Of a DNA stretch of 64,000 nucleotides, positions 11,255 through 20,194 are shown piece by piece (within the stretch, counting starts at the first letter, position 1; each line of letters begins with the position of its first letter). Location of the stretch: the NCBI GenBank assembly GCA_001766655.1, contig MJCC01000004.1:992429-1056428 (forward strand). The letters are read 5' to 3'. Source of the stretch: Phytomonas francai. Its lineage: Eukaryota; Euglenozoa; Kinetoplastea; Trypanosomatida; Trypanosomatidae. Position numbers and translations under genes: made by a program. The notes beneath the pieces are model-generated. The model ran no database searches, was not told the origin of the DNA, and worked only from the letters and a program-made list of their open reading frames with translations.

Positions 11255-11524
11255 TTAATATCGTTTGGAGACAAGACCTATCGCTGTGAAAGCACCTATA
11301 CGTGGTGATGGTACTTGGTTTGCGATGTGACGTACCTTCCTAAGTTCAATCTTTATTTCTGTCAGAACGCGTCCCACCCCGCCGTAACAGATCATTTGAT
11401 CCGAAGGTCGTGACCGAATAGAACAATAATCTAATAATGCAATCAGGCAGGCCTGACCGATGGACGCACTCTGGCAAAGGATGTATGGTGTATCGATGCT
11501 ACACAACGGCGGTGGATGACTCAT
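11255..11524 (-). CDS. possible small protein, unrecognised
   Basis: An 89-residue frame from an ATG at 11524. GC is near 49%, clearly above the flanks. A pyrimidine-rich stretch ending in TTAG on the coding strand lies near 11567-11578, a plausible splice acceptor about 40 bases upstream of the ATG. The protein has a Cys/Ser-rich first half and a basic helix-like segment (LTEIKIELRKVRHIANQ). No family is recognised. A frame of this size is not rare by chance in this much spacer. Confidence 0.3.
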   Translation of the reverse strand: MSHPPPLCSIDTPYILCQSASIGQACLIALLDYCSIRSRPSDQMICYGGVGRVLTEIKIELRKVRHIANQVPSPRIGAFTAIGLVSKRY

Positions 11525-12300
11525 GCTTGCGGCCTACAGTCACCTGTGGCGTATGGATGCCCCAGCTAATGAAGAAAAGGGCGTGGCATTAATAAATCTA
11601 AAGCATGCGAGGATGCGTTTCCCGAAAAATTGTAATAATCAGAAAAACAAGTGATAACTAGTTCAAGGTTAACAGTGTCACATCTCAACTTCTCAGATAT
11701 CAACACCGGCCCATCCTTCTCAGTATTGGAATAATTTTGCGATACCATTCTGTCTTAATATTTCGGCAACCTGTGATAAGAAAAACACAAATCTGAAGAT
11801 ATCTGTACCCCATAGATACCCTACTCCCGCCCCCCCCCCCTCTTAAAAAAGAAAAGGAAAAGGCAAAGCAAATAAGCACTTTTCTAGACTTCATAGTAAA
11901 GGGAACCAAACTAAGATATCACGCAAATAAATCTTGGTAAAAGCCAACATAATTAAACCTTAAATCACACATCTATGGTCTAAACAACCAGGATTAACAT
12001 TCCGCTTTTTATTCTCTAATTATGTCTACATTGTGTGTCTTTGTACCATTCAACCAGTGTGTGCTATATCTTCTATTTATATCCATGTACACAATATCGC
12101 ACCAAAATTGATACAATCCAAAAATAATAAAAATAATGAATATATACATATAAGTTGGCAATAACAACACAATGAAAAGGGACTAAAGAGATAATGATCT
12201 CCACACACAAAAAAAAAAAAATGAAACGTAAATGCAAATGCAAATATACTATACAGTGATTTAATTTCATCATTCAAATGCTACTTCTTTGACCACATCA
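11525..12300. other. spacer downstream of GOS1
   Basis: Contains a C run at 11831-11840 on the plus strand and a 60-codon minus-strand ORF at 11566-11748 with an ATG start and protein-like composition but no recognised family. The rest is AT-rich. Confidence 0.45.
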
Positions 12301-13092
12301 TTATAGGAAAAGAACGATGATAAACAGACAAAATGAAACAAGGCCACCTAATACCACTGCTTCGCGCCTCCTTCGAGAACTAATACGGGCGAGCACGTTC
12401 TTAATCATAGGAACACGCTCTGAGATCTGCAGGAGCTTTCCCCCGACATTGGAAAACGTTTCTCGCTGTGCTCGCAAACGGATTTGCGTGGCTGCTGTCT
12501 GGGATACAATCTCATCTACATGCACAGCTGTGTGCCGAATCGCATTTTGCTCCCTGATCAAAAGCTGTATCCCGGAGTCCTTTTCGTACAGATCAGTCCT
12601 TTGCACCACGCCGGACAGCAACTCGAGTCGCTCTTTGCGCCTCTTGAATTCATTAACAATGTGTTGCAGCAACCGACGCTTTTCAAAAAGAATGCTTTGG
12701 AAGCGGTCAGTGTGCTTGGAAAAGTGTAAGTTGCCGGAGCTCGCCCGCTCCATAGAAATAAGAATCCGCTCCAGGTTACGCAGTCCGTCCTCAACTTCTC
12801 GAGATGCCTCGTTGAAGTGCTGTTGAAGTTTACCTAAGGTAGCTCTCTTGTCGACTGCTGTGTTAACTATGGGACCCTTAATCTCCTTTTCCTGCCGCGT
12901 AGAGAAACCGTGAGGGATGTTGGGAAACTCGACAGCTTCCATGTTTAGTGTCGAGGCCAAACCCGCTATCTGGGTATCGTCCTTAATAAGATCAGCAAGA
13001 GATTCTAAGGCCGCCAGTTGCCGCTCTAAGTCCTTGTCGGTTTGTCGCGCCTCGTTACGAAGGCCCTCCCATGCATCCTGATTGTCGCTCAT
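12301..13092 (-). CDS. GOS1: Golgi Qb-SNARE GOS1/GS28
   Basis: A 263-residue protein. The start is the ATG at 13092; the frame extends one codon further only with TTG. The N terminus (AWEGLRNEARQTDKDLE) has the GS28 signature of a W-x-x-L-R-x-x-A-R helix followed by a three-helix Habc-like region. Around residue 130 comes RFQSILFEKRRLLQHIVNEF, matching the GS28 HRDILQDYTHEF-type segment. The SNARE helix runs at about 175-240, with a glutamine-containing layer in VHVDEIVSQTAATQIRLR. It ends with a tail anchor (VLGGLVSFCLFIIVLFL). GS28 proteins mediate retrograde and intra-Golgi vesicle fusion with a Qa syntaxin, a Qc SNARE and Ykt6. Confidence 0.85.
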   Translation of the reverse strand: MSDNQDAWEGLRNEARQTDKDLERQLAALESLADLIKDDTQIAGLASTLNMEAVEFPNIPHGFSTRQEKEIKGPIVNTAVDKRATLGKLQQHFNEASREVEDGLRNLERILISMERASSGNLHFSKHTDRFQSILFEKRRLLQHIVNEFKRRKERLELLSGVVQRTDLYEKDSGIQLLIREQNAIRHTAVHVDEIVSQTAATQIRLRAQRETFSNVGGKLLQISERVPMIKNVLARISSRRRREAVVLGGLVSFCLFIIVLFL

Positions 13093-13663
13093 CAAATATG
13101 CAAATCAAGGGGAGATAAGCGCAAATAACTTCACCTTTTCCCCCACCTGAGAACACAAGATGAGACTATTTTCACTTAATGAATACTAAATATTTTCGCT
13201 GCAGTTCTAAACCTGCGCGTATGTGTGTACCTCATATATAAAAAAAAAAGGCCAGAGATCTTACTGCTACATTATTCTGCAAATATCTAACTCTATCAGT
13301 AGTGCACAACAGTGCGTGGGAGAGCCATCCAAGTATTTCTCCCCCTCCCCCTCCTCATCCTCCAGCTATAAACTTACTTTGCTATGCACCGAACATTTAT
13401 CAGAATATTTTAATCTTGCTTTTGAATCAAAGGCTTGGTTTTTTTTTTCCCCCTACACGCGTGGACACTAAAAGCTTTCTTGCATAATTAGGCATTTTCT
13501 TCGAATCTCATGCGCAACATATAGATAGTAATCAGCGATAATGGCTAAAGGGGAGAAAAGGTGTCAATAACAACGAGCAACATCTCCCAACTATGGGACT
13601 AAAATACAAGTCCCAGATGTTTTTCGGGAACCTTCATTATTAGTATATTCCTTTTATTCTCTT
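13093..13663. other. spacer between PEX3 and GOS1 genes
   Basis: Holds a plus-strand pyrimidine-rich stretch (13340-13370) and a T run at 13440-13448. No gene. Confidence 0.5.
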
Positions 13664-15163
13664 TTACTGGGAACATGTCGAACGTACGGTTTCCTCACAA
13701 AACAACTTCAAGTAGGACTTAATATCGAACTCAGCATCATACAACCGCTGACGAGGTGCCTCTAGCGCCGCAATAAGCATGAGCATTTTGACTGAGTCTG
13801 TAGCCTCATCGTAGGACTTCACATTCGGTAGGTTTTCCAATATTTCTCGGAAAGTTTGGTTGAGCGTCTCCGCCGCATGATCGAGTACCAGCTCCTGAAC
13901 GCTCATGCTGCACAGAAGCTCTTGAAAGAAACCGGCGCTCTGCGTTTTGATCCGGCGCTCCAGCTGAAAGGTGTCCATCGGTGTCTCCTCGGTATCCAGA
14001 GATGCCGAGGAGCCCGGGAACCCCACCGCGTCGCCCCCTTGGTGAGGACGCAGCGACGCATCGGAGGCACTCTCGAGGCCGCCGCCGTTGTTCTCGGGGC
14101 CCTTACGCAGGCTCGCGAGCTTACCGTTGCGCCCAAGCACCGCGGTGGAGCCTGCGGGGAACTCAACGACGTCGTCCGCCTCGCCGTCGGGAGTCGGGGT
14201 GCGGGAAGGGTCGTCAAAGACGCCGTGCTCAGCCGCCACCGTGGGTAAGGACAGGGGTCCTAGCCCTGCCCACGTCGACACCCCCACCTCCCGCTCCATC
14301 CCCGCCGCGAGGTCGCCAAAGAGCCCGCGCAGCTCCCCGCGCTGGACGACGTTTGCGACGTCGAAGAGATGACTCGGATAGCGCGCAAAGGCCTTTGCGA
14401 CGACGACGCGCGCAAACTCAATGATGCGCGGCGCCGCGACGGCCAAGACGCGCCGGACGGAGAACCCATCGGGTTCGAGCCCCGTCGCGTCCTCCACCCT
14501 CTCCTCCCCCGCTGTTCGCGGCTGCGGCGGCAGGGGCCACGTCCCTGTCCCAGCCGTCTCGTCCTCCTCCTCCAGCTCCCCGTTCGCGAAGGGCGAGCTC
14601 GCCTGCGCGAGGCGGCGACTCATGAGCCGCACCACCCTCTCCATCATCACCGCCTTTGTCCCGTTCACCCACCACGCCCGGAGCGTCGAGATCGCGCCCG
14701 GGACGAGGCCCTGCCGCCGCAGCCCCGCCTCCTCCTCCCGCCGGCGGAGCAGGAAGACGAGCACCCGCACGGTGTTCTTCAGCGTGCAGAGCGTGATCGT
14801 GAGGCTGTGGAGGTAGCTCGCGGCGAGGAGGCCCGCGAGCGTTCGGCGCAGGGTCTCGTCCCAGAGCCGGAGCTTCGCCACGCGGGCGGTCTCGCGCCGC
14901 AGCGCCTCGCGCAGGGGGGCGAGCGGGAGGTGGGCGAGGAGGAGCGCCTTCGTGCGCCGCCGCTCCGCGCGCGCCGCGATGAGGCTGCGGTCGTAGCCCT
15001 GCGGCAGGTGCGCCTCGATCGCGTGCGCCGCGTCGGCCGGCACGACGCCGCGGAGCCCCGTCAGCAGGAAGCAGGCCGCGGCCACCGCCAGCAGGCAGGC
15101 CGCCAAGCGCCGCACGCACGCCACGCCGCACTCGGGGAAAAGGCCAAGGGCGCGTCCTTCCAT
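13664..15163 (-). CDS. PEX3: probable peroxisome biogenesis factor 3 (PEX3)
   Basis: A 499-residue protein from the ATG at 15163. The frame continues upstream only into a poly-C tract with no ATG. A single N-terminal membrane segment (AACLLAVAAACFLLTG, about residues 20-36) follows Arg-Arg, as in PEX3. Next come PLREALRRE and a hydrophobic stretch with LWDETLRRTLAGLLAASY, which align by eye with the LREAL and WxDLK...TRS helices of PEX3. The C-terminal FQELLCSMSVQELVLDH resembles the terminal helix FVQDLLTMEQVKDFAA of PEX3. PEX3 is the peroxisomal (glycosomal) membrane docking factor for PEX19. The middle (about 220-370) is Gly/Glu/Pro-rich and poorly conserved. GC is extreme between 13.95 and 15.15 kb. 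The assignment rests on motif order and topology, and no search was run. Confidence 0.6.
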   Translation of the reverse strand: MEGRALGLFPECGVACVRRLAACLLAVAAACFLLTGLRGVVPADAAHAIEAHLPQGYDRSLIAARAERRRTKALLLAHLPLAPLREALRRETARVAKLRLWDETLRRTLAGLLAASYLHSLTITLCTLKNTVRVLVFLLRRREEEAGLRRQGLVPGAISTLRAWWVNGTKAVMMERVVRLMSRRLAQASSPFANGELEEEDETAGTGTWPLPPQPRTAGEERVEDATGLEPDGFSVRRVLAVAAPRIIEFARVVVAKAFARYPSHLFDVANVVQRGELRGLFGDLAAGMEREVGVSTWAGLGPLSLPTVAAEHGVFDDPSRTPTPDGEADDVVEFPAGSTAVLGRNGKLASLRKGPENNGGGLESASDASLRPHQGGDAVGFPGSSASLDTEETPMDTFQLERRIKTQSAGFFQELLCSMSVQELVLDHAAETLNQTFREILENLPNVKSYDEATDSVKMLMLIAALEAPRQRLYDAEFDIKSYLKLFCEETVRSTCSQ

Positions 15164-15208
15164 CGCGGAATGTGGGACCAGGGAGGGGGATGGTATAAAT
15201 AGGAAAGA

Positions 15209-15225
15209 GGGGGGGGGGGGGGGGG
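15209..15225. repeat. G17 run (poly-C on the coding strand) at PEX3 start
   Basis: Seventeen G on the plus strand, i.e. a pure C tract about 45 bases upstream of the PEX3 ATG. There is no AG on the coding strand between the tract and the ATG, so it cannot be a simple tract-then-acceptor for this start codon. The nearest upstream AG lies at 15229-15230. Confidence 0.9.
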
Positions 15226-15702
15226 CACTGAAACGAGGCACAACCTTCAGAGTAATCCTACGCAGGATCGCAACCTAAGCAAACGCCTTTACTAATGGTA
15301 TATCTATAGCTAGATATACGTGTTGGATGTAACAGAAAATGACCTATGGTTTTATGCGCACTACTATGCCCTTGAAGCGGCAAGGGGATAACAGGATAAA
15401 GTTCCTGAATCGCATAGTCGGATGCCGCAGCACCGCTCACATTCATACATACATATTTACGGACATTCATCAGCTTCGAAGCGGAAGAAAAAATAACAGA
15501 TTTAGTGTGAAGCTAGACTGGTCGGATATTGGTACACAACACCAGAGGTATTTAAAATGCAGCACCAGGCAAAAACTCTACATGGCTGCAATTGGGAGAG
15601 AGGCAGTTTTTTTGTGTGAAATTTAGACGAATACTTGTTGGGTTTACCATCTCCCTGTGTGCGCGTATTTGAGAAGAAATACACAAAGGGCGTTTTCTAC
15701 GC
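15226..15702. other. spacer between Rieske and PEX3 genes
   Basis: Roughly 40% GC, with no supported gene. Frames on both strands overlap at chance lengths. Confidence 0.5.
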
Positions 15703-16299
15703 CTAGAAAGAATCGCGCGAAAGCCCCCTCGATTTGATATCAAATATCTGCATGCACATGCTGCCGTATTTGAGGTTATTGGACGGATAATCCGATTTTA
15801 GAGGGTGGCGCCGAATCACCTCGTCGTCCTCCACTTCAATAGTCAGAACTGAGGTCGTTTCATCCAGGTAAGCCTTGTGAGTGCGCTGGACAGCCTTCCC
15901 GCGGGTAACCGAAGCGCCAGGCGCGACAGGGGCCTCTCCCGTTGACGGCGCCAGCCCCACAGGGCCGCTGATCGGTCTCGCTCCGACGCCGCCGCTCGAG
16001 ACCGACTCGTCCACCTCCATCAGAACCTCCTCTCCGCTCTCTAGAGAAACAAGGTAATGATGCCAGGGGCAACGAATGCAGATAATGTTCTCGATTTCAA
16101 CCACGTCGCCCTCACCGAGGGGGCCTGAGGCGTGGTAGCAGGGGCTGTCTATGCAAAACAGACGATACGGATCATGAGGCCTCGGGGATAGAATGACCGT
16201 CACGTAGCGATAGGGCTCCGTCAGCAGAAAGTGTGCACGCCCACGCTGCTGACGCAGTCGTTCGTAGGACCAACTATCATACTCGTATTGTTTTACCAT
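15703..16299 (-). CDS. Rieske [2Fe-2S] domain protein
   Basis: A 198-residue protein from an ATG at 16299. The Rieske cluster ligands are explicit: C-Y-H in DSPCYHASGPLGEGD, then 20 residues later C-P-W-H in CIRCPWHHYLVSLESGE, the C-x-H...C-x2-H pattern. The layout (an N-terminal strand region with the Rieske core before residue 95, then a Pro/Gly/Ser linker and a C-terminal strand region) fits small stand-alone Rieske proteins of the RFESD type rather than the cytochrome bc1 subunit, since there is no membrane anchor. It is likely an electron carrier or oxygenase partner; the partner is unknown. Confidence 0.8.
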   Translation of the reverse strand: MVKQYEYDSWSYERLRQQRGRAHFLLTEPYRYVTVILSPRPHDPYRLFCIDSPCYHASGPLGEGDVVEIENIICIRCPWHHYLVSLESGEEVLMEVDESVSSGGVGARPISGPVGLAPSTGEAPVAPGASVTRGKAVQRTHKAYLDETTSVLTIEVEDDEVIRRHPLKSDYPSNNLKYGSMCMQIFDIKSRGLSRDSF

Positions 16300-16312
16300 T
16301 TTACAATGAGAT

Positions 16313-16352
16313 CTAAGAAATTATCTCGAAATAAAAATATAAGGAAAAAAAT
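16313..16352 (-). promoter_or_regulatory. predicted spliced-leader acceptor for the Rieske gene
   Basis: On the coding strand a T-rich pyrimidine stretch (16352 down to 16316) ends in CTTAG at 16314-16313, only 13 bases before the ATG at 16299. It is predicted from pattern alone. Confidence 0.55.
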
Positions 16353-17879
16353 ACATCGTAGCATGCACACGCATGTATCCTAGAAAAGGGTACAATAGAA
16401 GGGATGGGTATAGTATGCCGAATATTCTGCAATAGCCAACCAGATGTGGAGCGCAACCCTCTCTCGTTGGTACTCCTGCGTACGGCCACGACATCGCTGG
16501 AGCGCAAAAGGAAGGATTTGGAGATTTTTCTTGCAATCATGTAGAAAACACTCACAAGAAAAGTCAACAAAGCTGAGCTGCTCTTTTTGATATCTAAAAA
16601 GGGATAGCCTTCAAGTGATAGAAATAAGCTCTATAACGCATACTATCACACTCAGCATGTGAGAATGAATTGCATTTCAGACGAATAAATTTTGTTCAGT
16701 GGTAAAATGATTTGTTATGCAAGGTGAATACGGAAGGGGTATCCTCTCGCGTATCCCCCTTGTATTTCTGGTTGTGGGCACACTTAGAATTGAAAAACCT
16801 TCCCTCAGGTCAAGTAGACGAATAGCCTCATCGTACGTCAAGTACTCCTTTAATTAGACATAAAGCAGCAGCAGATCACAAAATGCTCTGTACGTTCTCT
16901 AGCCAAATTATAATCTGAGGAAAGAAATAAAAGCGCGTTTGAACCGCATCGGTCAGATCTCAGCGTAAAAACATAGCAATATGTGGCAATTAAAAGTAAA
17001 AACCACCTGTTGATGTCAGTCATATATACCGTACATGCTAGCTTTACGGTGTAAAACTGCATCTCCCACAACCCCTGGGGGGGGGGGGTGAAGCTGATGG
17101 AAACGCTGCCCATGAGTATACACGCACACCAAGAAAAAGAGTGATGATCAGCTCTACCATAGCAATGCGAATGACTTTTCAGCCGCTAGCATATTTAACC
17201 GAGGACGCCATTTTCCTCTTCCTATTTGATTATTGTGTTTCTGAAGCTACAAGCTATTTAAGAGATAGATTAATACAGGGTAAGATGCTAGCCTTGCAAA
17301 CATCTCAAAAAGGGAATGATCAAAAACAAAGTACTCAAGAAAGCCCTACCGTGTTTCGAATCTTTTTTGGAAAGCAAAAAATCTCACATCCCGAAAACTT
17401 GCCTTCCAAACAGATTAAAGAATCGAAAAGACAGGATCTCACTATATAGTATTATTTATTTACTTTCATGCCACACCTCACCCATAAAAAGGAGAAATGG
17501 ATGAATCAACTGTTGCGGCGCGTCTCAGAAACACCATTCCCTTAGTTTGGGGAATTACTTTTGCTACTTCTATTAACCTGAAGCGTAGTGTTACCATTAA
17601 AGTAAAAAAAGTGTAAACAATGAAACTTTAATGCAACGACAACAATGAATCAAGCAGCGAGTGTTACATACCACCCTGCTAATTCATTCATATTAAACAC
17701 GGGACGGAAGAAGAGCAAAGGAAATCTCAAAAATGAAGACCCTATTTTTTTTTGTCTCCTTAAATCGATACAAAAAAGGGAAGAAGAAGGGAAAAGCAAG
17801 AGTGCAAAACCTATTTTATGATCCTCCTCACACTCACACTCACACGCACGCTGCCTACCCTTTTCACTACGCACTTGTA
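16353..17879. other. spacer between HslV and Rieske genes
   Basis: Holds three weak candidates: a minus frame at 16313-16540 (75 codons, ATG start, basic N terminus) whose stop codon coincides with the Rieske splice acceptor; a minus frame at 16850-17113 (87 codons, ATG start, spanning a C run at 17081-17090); and a plus frame at 17141-17449 (102 codons, Lys/Gln/Ser-rich end). None is recognisable, and all fall within chance length for DNA of this composition. Confidence 0.4.
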
Positions 17880-18539
17880 TTACTTTTTCTCAGCCTCCCT
17901 GCCATCTTTCCCAGACTCAGAAGCTGGCACTCCAGACTCCTTCGTTCCACTCCCACCCCGCGTGAGGGACTCCAGATCCCAGTTGCTGTTGCTGAAAACG
18001 TCGATATCTGTAGCTATTTTCATAGCCTTCCGGGCAATTTTCTCGGCGTCGTAGTCCTCAATATCGATCATAGCTCGCGCCGCGGCTTTCGCGTACGTGC
18101 CGCCGGAACCAATGGCGACGATTCCATCCTCCTCAGGTGTAATAACATTACCCTGGCCGTCAATCTCTAGAGTCTCCTCAGCACTGCAGACGATAAGGGA
18201 GGCCTCCAGACGCCGCAAGGCGCGGTCCGTACGCCAATCCTTCGCCAACTCCACCGCCGCTCGTGTGAGTTGATTCGGAAAGTCGTTGAGCTTGTTTTCT
18301 AGTTTCTCCATCAAGGCGAAGGCATCGGCCGTGCTACCTGAAAACCCAACCACAACGTTATCGTTTAGCTTTCGTAGCTTACAGGCGCTGCTCTTCGCGA
18401 CGATGCGCTCGCCAAGGGTTACCTGACGATCCCCAATCAGGACGACTTTATCGCCCTTTCGGACAGATAGAATGGTGGTATGGCGCGACTGCACTCGCGT
18501 GAGAAACGAGGTATGGCGTGCAACACGGCGAAACATCAT
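17880..18539 (-). CDS. HslV: mitochondrial HslV protease subunit
   Basis: A 219-residue protein from an ATG at 18539 (the second codon is also ATG). Twenty basic residues with no acidic ones form a presequence ending RH, followed directly by Thr21-Thr-Ile, the catalytic N-terminal threonine of HslV after processing. Family blocks follow: [40 protein letters not shown] [15 protein letters not shown]. HslV forms the dodecameric peptidase that pairs with HslU ATPase. Kinetoplastids are among the few eukaryotes that keep it, in the mitochondrion, where it has been tied to kinetoplast DNA replication control. A Ser/Gly/Lys-rich C-terminal tail of about 25 residues extends beyond bacterial HslV. 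Confidence 0.95.
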   Translation of the reverse strand: MMFRRVARHTSFLTRVQSRHTTILSVRKGDKVVLIGDRQVTLGERIVAKSSACKLRKLNDNVVVGFSGSTADAFALMEKLENKLNDFPNQLTRAAVELAKDWRTDRALRRLEASLIVCSAEETLEIDGQGNVITPEEDGIVAIGSGGTYAKAAARAMIDIEDYDAEKIARKAMKIATDIDVFSNSNWDLESLTRGGSGTKESGVPASESGKDGREAEKK

Positions 18540-19153
18540 CTTTACAACGTAATATGTCTATTTTCCTCTCCCTTTTCACTAGTCTGCTCACCAAACTCAA
18601 GCAGTTAGTAGAATAATAATAATAATAATAATAATAAAACGACTCTTCCTTCAGATTAGCTCTATTCCCGCATGTTGTATGAAAAACAAGGAAGTGGGAA
18701 TGATAATAATAAATCTAAGGTATTCAAAGTAAGCAAACAGTCCCATGATGAAGCCTTCATTTATCATTTTGTCTGCGTTCATGCATGTACTGATTAATAT
18801 TATAAGGATACCCCCCCAAAAAAAAAAGTAATAATAATAATTGGTTAGCAGCCATTATTAACATTACATTTTTTGTCGATTAAAATGACAAAAGAGGCAC
18901 CTCATTCAGGTTGCGCAACTCAACTTCAAGAAGAAAAAAGCTGAAAGCAAACACCATTATACACTACACCAACACACCTGAGACCAATGCACAGCATCAA
19001 CTCTAGCCACCTCAAACTGATCCGCATTCCACACATACACGCGTGAAAATACAACAAAGGTTTGCTTCACCACAGAACTAATATCGCTCCCTCCCCCATT
19101 TCCTACCCTTTTATGGGCACTCACACGTGTGAGAGGATGTGTACAAGAGAGTA
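18540..19153. other. spacer between CDC73 and HslV genes
   Basis: Contains an (AAT)8 microsatellite at 18612-18637 and a C7 run near 18811. No gene. Confidence 0.55.
18612..18637. repeat. (AAT)n microsatellite
   Basis: Eight or nine AAT units just upstream of the HslV start on the coding strand. Confidence 0.9.
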
Positions 19154-20194
19154 TCATTCGTCTACGCTAGTGTTGTAAAGCTTAAACATTGGGTGCTCAT
19201 CTAAAAATAAATACAACTGCTCCCAAAATACAAAAGCCTGCTTAATGTGCTGCTGCTTTTTCAGCAAACGTCGAGACAAGACAAGAGGCTGCACACGCCA
19301 CTGCCGCAGGGCCTTCGGGATTTTATCCTCCTCGAAGTACGGCAGAAAGCCTCGCACGCGCGAGAACAACTCACTCGGCTGCCGCGCAGAAGGTTCACCC
19401 GGGAAGTACTTCTCCAGTTGCCATTCCTTGCCATCCACTATGCAGGCGCAGACGTGCGCCCAGTTGTGAACCTTATCTGGGTTATCCAAAACACGGAAGT
19501 GGTCGAAAACGACCGTGTACTTTTCCCTATCAAGAAAAGGCCCCGGAGAAACGATCACGGACTCCGGTTTGATATCCTGAATGTTCGCGGTGCCGGTCTC
19601 CGCATCCACGAAGAGCGTGGGTGGGTCGACATAGTCGCCCTCCTCGAGAAAGCTTTTGATGTTAAGCAGCTGCAGCGGCGAGGTGATCGAGGAAGGTACG
19701 AGTATAATCGGCATAAAGTCGGGTTGGCGGTGCGTAAGCTCATAGCGCCGCCGGTCTATAAAGCCAGATGTGAGCTGCGAGGTGATCCCGAGCGTGGTGC
19801 TCGCGCGCGTCGCGCCGTTCCCGCCCCCACCCATACAACGATAGACGCGGTAAAAATCCGGGCCCTCCTTCACCCCGCTGTCGGGGTGGTCCGCCTCCTC
19901 CCTGCCGGCCGCGATGATGGTGGCCGTATCGCGCGTGAAGGTCGGCCGGAGCGGCCGCGCATAAAAGCCTTCCTCGTCGCTGATTTGCTGCTTAAACCAC
20001 TCCGCGGCCTCGTGGTCAAAGTCGCCGTCCTCTTGTTGGAGCACGCGAATGAGCTCCGGCGGGAGCGGGGCATTATCGGGAAGGTACTGCGTGAAAACGT
20101 ACTGCCGCGGCAACGGCTTCGTGGAGTCCATCCCCGCAACGGCATCGACGATGCCCCCCCACCGCTCTCGAGCTTCTCGAGAGGAAGGCATCAT
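19154..20194 (-). CDS. CDC73: CDC73/parafibromin-like PAF1 complex subunit
   Basis: A 346-residue protein from an ATG at 20194 (Met-Met). The C-terminal half (about residues 160-340) matches the CDC73 Ras-like domain: PIILVPSSITSPLQLLNIKS corresponds to the conserved PIIIIP...S...LNAK block; a YTVVFDHFRVLDNP strand region follows, then KVHNWAHVCACIVDGKEWQ, which aligns with the D-W-x-R-V-V-A-V-F-V-x-G-x-x-W-Q segment, and the RRLLKKQQHIKQAFVFWEQL helix near the end. The PAF1 complex travels with RNA polymerase II and affects elongation and histone marks, relevant in a genome with few promoters. The N-terminal half is short and divergent relative to human parafibromin. Confidence 0.8.
   Translation of the reverse strand: MMPSSREARERWGGIVDAVAGMDSTKPLPRQYVFTQYLPDNAPLPPELIRVLQQEDGDFDHEAAEWFKQQISDEEGFYARPLRPTFTRDTATIIAAGREEADHPDSGVKEGPDFYRVYRCMGGGGNGATRASTTLGITSQLTSGFIDRRRYELTHRQPDFMPIILVPSSITSPLQLLNIKSFLEEGDYVDPPTLFVDAETGTANIQDIKPESVIVSPGPFLDREKYTVVFDHFRVLDNPDKVHNWAHVCACIVDGKEWQLEKYFPGEPSARQPSELFSRVRGFLPYFEEDKIPKALRQWRVQPLVLSRRLLKKQQHIKQAFVFWEQLYLFLDEHPMFKLYNTSVDE

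Noticed and set aside
14369..15202. Plus-strand 277-codon frame opposite PEX3
   Set aside because: Arg-rich shadow. The minus frame has a membrane anchor and PEX3-like helices.
17141..17449. 102-codon plus-strand frame with ATG
   Set aside because: It runs against the transcription direction, has no recognisable domain, and its length is expected by chance in this much AT-rich spacer.
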